Below are positions 5,791-7,884 of a DNA stretch of 7,884 nt, piece after piece; position 1 is the first letter of the stretch, and each line of letters starts with the position of its first letter. Origin of the DNA: Spirochaeta sp. (GTDB lineage: Bacteria; Spirochaetota; Spirochaetia; DSM-27196; Alkalispirochaetaceae); NCBI GenBank assembly GCA_007117185.1, contig SKHA01000276.1:1-7884 (forward strand). Direction: 5' to 3'. The notes under the pieces were generated by a model. That model searched no databases. It was not told the DNA's origin and saw only the letters and a program-made list of their open reading frames with translations. Both the position numbers and the translations under genes were made by a program.

Positions 5791-7345
5791 GGGGTTGTTG
5801 CTCCACGGCCCGGGGTGCCGGCGTCGACGCCAGCGGCAGCGTCAGGGTTGCCCGGAGGGTGAAGGGCGTATAGCCCGCCACGGGCGTATTGCCCGCCACG
5901 GGCGTATCGCCAGTGGGGGCATCCCCCGGAGGGGTGGTGATCGTCAGGTCGCCGCCCTGCAGGTGCGCCAGGTCCCGGGCGATGGCAAGGCCCAGCCCGC
6001 TTCCGCCGGTTTCCCGGCGACGGTCGTCGTCAAGACGGAAGAACCGCTGCAGTACTGCCGCGCGGTGTTCCTCGGGTATTCCCGGACCCTGGTCGTCAAT
6101 GTGGAGGGCGCAGAATCCTGCGGCGTTATCCTCCGCCGAGAGGCGGATCGTACTGCCCTGAGGGGCAGCCTTGAGGCTGTTGGCCAGCAGGTTGTCCAGG
6201 ATCTGCCGCGTCCGCTGCGGGTCCGCACGGACTGCGAGGTTCCCTTCCGCAGCATCGACACAAACCGAAACAGATTTTTCCCGGGCCGCCGGTTCGAAGG
6301 CCGTGGCGGCGCTTCTCAGCAGCTCCGCGGGGTCACAGGACAGCGGGGAAACCCCGGGGGTTCCCGAATCCAGCCGCGCCAGAGTCTGGAGATCCGCCAC
6401 CAGGCGGTGGAGCCGCTGGATGCCCTCGTCAAGGGCACGCCACTGGGTCTGGTCGGCGGGGTACACCCCCTCCTGAATCAGCTCCACCCGCGCCGAGAGC
6501 AGCGCCAGGGGCGTCCGTAGTTCGTGGGCTGCGTCGGCGATGAACCGGCGGCGACTGAGCTCCTGGGCGTGGATCTCCCGGGCCATCCCGTTGAATGCCG
6601 TTGTCAGGGTGTGCAGTTCGTCGTAGCTCCGGGGTAGTGGCAGCGGCTGCGGCGGGTCGTCGGTGTACGTCTGCCGGGAGAGGGCGTCGGCTGCCGCCGT
6701 GAGGGTCAGCAGGGGGCCGATAAGTCGACGTGACCACACCGCCGCAACCACTGCAGCGGCAGCCAGAACCGCCAGGGCGGCAACAAGCGACGCTACAACC
6801 AGGGGACGGACCAGAGCGATGCGAACCGGATCGGTCCTCGGATCAAGCATGCCGCCGATGTACAGGTAGGCGATCGCGGTCTCGGTGGGAGAGCTGGCGG
6901 CGCCGGGTCGGCTGGTGCTGTCGCCGGGGACGGTAACACCACGATCAAGGAATGACCGCGGGGCGTTTCGCAGCTGCTGGCGCAACCTGATGAGCTGGTC
7001 GTCGCCGAGCCCCCGGGCGAGGATGATTTCGCCGGAAGGGCTCACCAGCAGGATCGAGTCCCGCGCCAGGGGGGCCATCCCGGGGCCCATGGGGCGCTCC
7101 ATCATTCGCGGTCCCCGCTCCAGGATCCGCTCGATTCCCCGCCAGCTCCCGGTTCGCTGGTAGTACTCGGACAGCCACGGGACGATCCGTTCCGCCGCAA
7201 TGCGGCTTGCGGCGACCCCGGTGGCCGACGCTTGCCGGTCCACCACGATCCAGAGAGCCGAGATAAAGACCACCAGCGAGAGCAGCGCCATCAGCACGTG
7301 CCCGGCGATGATCCGGCTGGTCAATCCGTGGCGGGGGTGCTTCAC
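5783..7345 (-). CDS. Membrane sensor histidine kinase (HAMP, HisKA, HATPase), BaeS-like
   Basis: This is the sensor of a two-component system and should phosphorylate the adjacent response regulator. The product is 520 aa. A first membrane helix lies at about 12-35, an external sensor region at about 36-178 (Arg/Met/Pro-rich near 79-92, no recognised ligand domain) and a second helix at about 179-204. A HAMP linker follows to about 262. The phosphoacceptor is His274 in FIADAAHELRTPLALL. The ATPase domain has Asn385 and Asn389 (N box), DDQGPGIP at 417-424 (G1), FFRL at 435-438 (F box) and GGSGLGLAIA at 447-456 (G2). The loop at 474-495 is expanded by a short tandem repeat. The HisKA region resembles BaeS, but the signal is unknown. 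The start is GTG, with GGAGGGG at 7351-7357 upstream on its strand, and it shares GTGA with the regulator stop. Confidence 0.95.
   Translation of the reverse strand: MKHPRHGLTSRIIAGHVLMALLSLVVFISALWIVVDRQASATGVAASRIAAERIVPWLSEYYQRTGSWRGIERILERGPRMMERPMGPGMAPLARDSILLVSPSGEIILARGLGDDQLIRLRQQLRNAPRSFLDRGVTVPGDSTSRPGAASSPTETAIAYLYIGGMLDPRTDPVRIALVRPLVVASLVAALAVLAAAAVVAAVWSRRLIGPLLTLTAAADALSRQTYTDDPPQPLPLPRSYDELHTLTTAFNGMAREIHAQELSRRRFIADAAHELRTPLALLSARVELIQEGVYPADQTQWRALDEGIQRLHRLVADLQTLARLDSGTPGVSPLSCDPAELLRSAATAFEPAAREKSVSVCVDAAEGNLAVRADPQRTRQILDNLLANSLKAAPQGSTIRLSAEDNAAGFCALHIDDQGPGIPEEHRAAVLQRFFRLDDDRRRETGGSGLGLAIARDLAHLQGGDLTITTPPGDAPTGDTPVAGNTPVAGYTPFTLRATLTLPLASTPAPRAVEQQPLS
5864..5917. 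repeat. 18-bp tandem repeat with internal dyads, in the kinase coding region
   Basis: There are three consecutive 18-bp units: 5864-5881, 5882-5899 and 5900-5917. The first two differ at one base (GGGCGTAT[A/T]GCCCGCCAC); the third diverges in its last bases and a degraded fourth follows. On the kinase strand each unit encodes six residues of the type G-x-T-P-V-A, giving GDAPT, GDTPVA, GNTPVA and GYTPF. The first two units can each fold as GGGC-5 nt-GCCC, and GCCC (5873-5876) can also pair with GGGC (5882-5885). The repeat sits 74 bp past the purD::hisI stop. Confidence 0.9.
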
Positions 7346-7884
7346 TGGTGCCCCTCCAGGCGGTAGCCCACCCCGCGCACGGTGGTGATCAGGGTGGGGT
7401 GGTGGGGATCCGTTTCCAGGGCTTTCCGGAGGTTTTTGATGTGCACGTCGATGGTGCGTTCGTAGCCGTCCCAGGGGTCGCTTTGAAAACTTTCAAGAAG
7501 TTGCAGCCGGGTGAATACCCGCCCTGGTTCACCCGCCAGGGTTGCCAGGATCGAGAACTGAACGGTGGTCAGCTGGAGCCTCCGATCGTGGAGCGTCGCC
7601 TCGAAACGGGAGAGGTCCATTCTCAGGGCGCCCACGTTCAGTACCTTCCGGGCAGCATCCCGTGACGGACTCTCGTTTCGGCTTCGCCGCAGCACCGCTG
7701 TGATCCGCGCGGCCAGTTCCGGCAGGCTGAAGGGTTTCACCAGGTAGTCGTCCACTCCGGCGGCAAACCCCGCCAGGCGGTCCTCCTCTTCCCCGCGAGC
7801 GGTGACGATGATCATCGGCAGCTGCGTCTGCGACGCCACCGTTCGGGCTACTTCGAGTCCCGGCAGCCCCGGAATGGTAAGGTC
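7342..7884 (-). CDS. OmpR/PhoB-family response regulator, N-terminus outside the window
   Basis: This is the DNA-binding partner of the neighbouring kinase. 180 codons are visible, and the gene continues past the right edge. The first visible codon is Asp in DLTIPGLPGLEV, which matches the receiver phosphorylation site (DLMLPG motif). The missing part is therefore roughly the first 50 residues. The rest of the receiver is intact, with Thr28 in IIVTA and Lys50-Pro51 in YLVKPF (counted from the first visible residue). A winged-helix Trans_reg_C domain spans about 81-177 and ends in the typical ERTIDVHIKNLRKAL and VRGVGYRLEG segments. The wing and recognition-helix sequence resembles BaeR-type regulators. 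Its stop overlaps the kinase GTG start by four bases, so the two are almost certainly co-transcribed. The promoter lies outside the window. Confidence 0.95.
   Translation of the reverse strand, partial: DLTIPGLPGLEVARTVASQTQLPMIIVTARGEEEDRLAGFAAGVDDYLVKPFSLPELAARITAVLRRSRNESPSRDAARKVLNVGALRMDLSRFEATLHDRRLQLTTVQFSILATLAGEPGRVFTRLQLLESFQSDPWDGYERTIDVHIKNLRKALETDPHHPTLITTVRGVGYRLEGHQ

Noticed and set aside
5864..5917. Short repeats as a CRISPR-like array
   Set aside because: The units are directly adjacent with no spacers, and they stay in frame within the kinase gene.
5564..6520. Long + strand open frame opposite the kinase, running out of the hisI region
   Set aside because: It is antisense to a kinase with all catalytic motifs, its translation is Arg-rich and low complexity, and no ribosome site supports it.

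Overview
This window comes from a GC-rich bacterial chromosome with compact, mostly overlapping genes and frequent GTG starts. It holds a five-gene de novo purine operon on the + strand (purC-purF-purM-purN-purD::hisI, 239-5790). Running towards it on the - strand is a two-component system: a sensor kinase (5783-7345) and an OmpR-family response regulator cut off by the right edge (7342-7884). PurF is the Bacillus type, with a propeptide and an iron-sulfur cluster, and a guanine-class riboswitch lies upstream. Both would fit a GC-rich Firmicute or a spirochaete-like lineage, but I cannot fix the taxon from this sequence.

The leader (1-238) contains a clear purine riboswitch aptamer at 68-134. 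Its conserved cores are TATAA, TCTACC and GACTACG, and the ligand-reading base is C, which indicates guanine or hypoxanthine. No terminator with a U-tract follows. Instead, the purC Shine-Dalgarno sequence and GTG start can fold into a hairpin (202-239). The anti-SD arm of that hairpin (207-215) is perfectly complementary over 9 nt to the aptamer's own L3/P3 (112-120). This suggests a translational OFF switch in which ligand binding leaves the anti-SD arm free to hide the ribosome site.

The purine genes are chained by start/stop overlaps (TGATG, GTGA, GTGA, ATGA), which points to one mRNA with translational coupling. They encode SAICAR synthetase, PRPP amidotransferase, AIR synthetase, GAR transformylase and GAR synthetase. 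The rest of the pathway (purE/K, purL/Q/S, purB, purH) must lie elsewhere.

The most unusual gene is the last in the operon. A full-length PurD continues in frame into a complete HisI domain (phosphoribosyl-AMP cyclohydrolase, histidine biosynthesis step 3) that retains its metal-binding Asp and Cys residues. This physically joins purine and histidine synthesis and places a histidine enzyme under the purine riboswitch. The two pathways already share PRPP and AICAR.

The purD::hisI and kinase genes converge and overlap by 8 bp in the palindrome TCAGCTGA, which supplies both stop codons, so there is no intergenic terminator. Inside the kinase's C-terminal coding region is an 18-bp tandem repeat with GGGC/GCCC dyads. 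It adds a Gly/Thr/Pro-rich loop to the ATPase domain and could also form structure in the 3' end of the purine mRNA.
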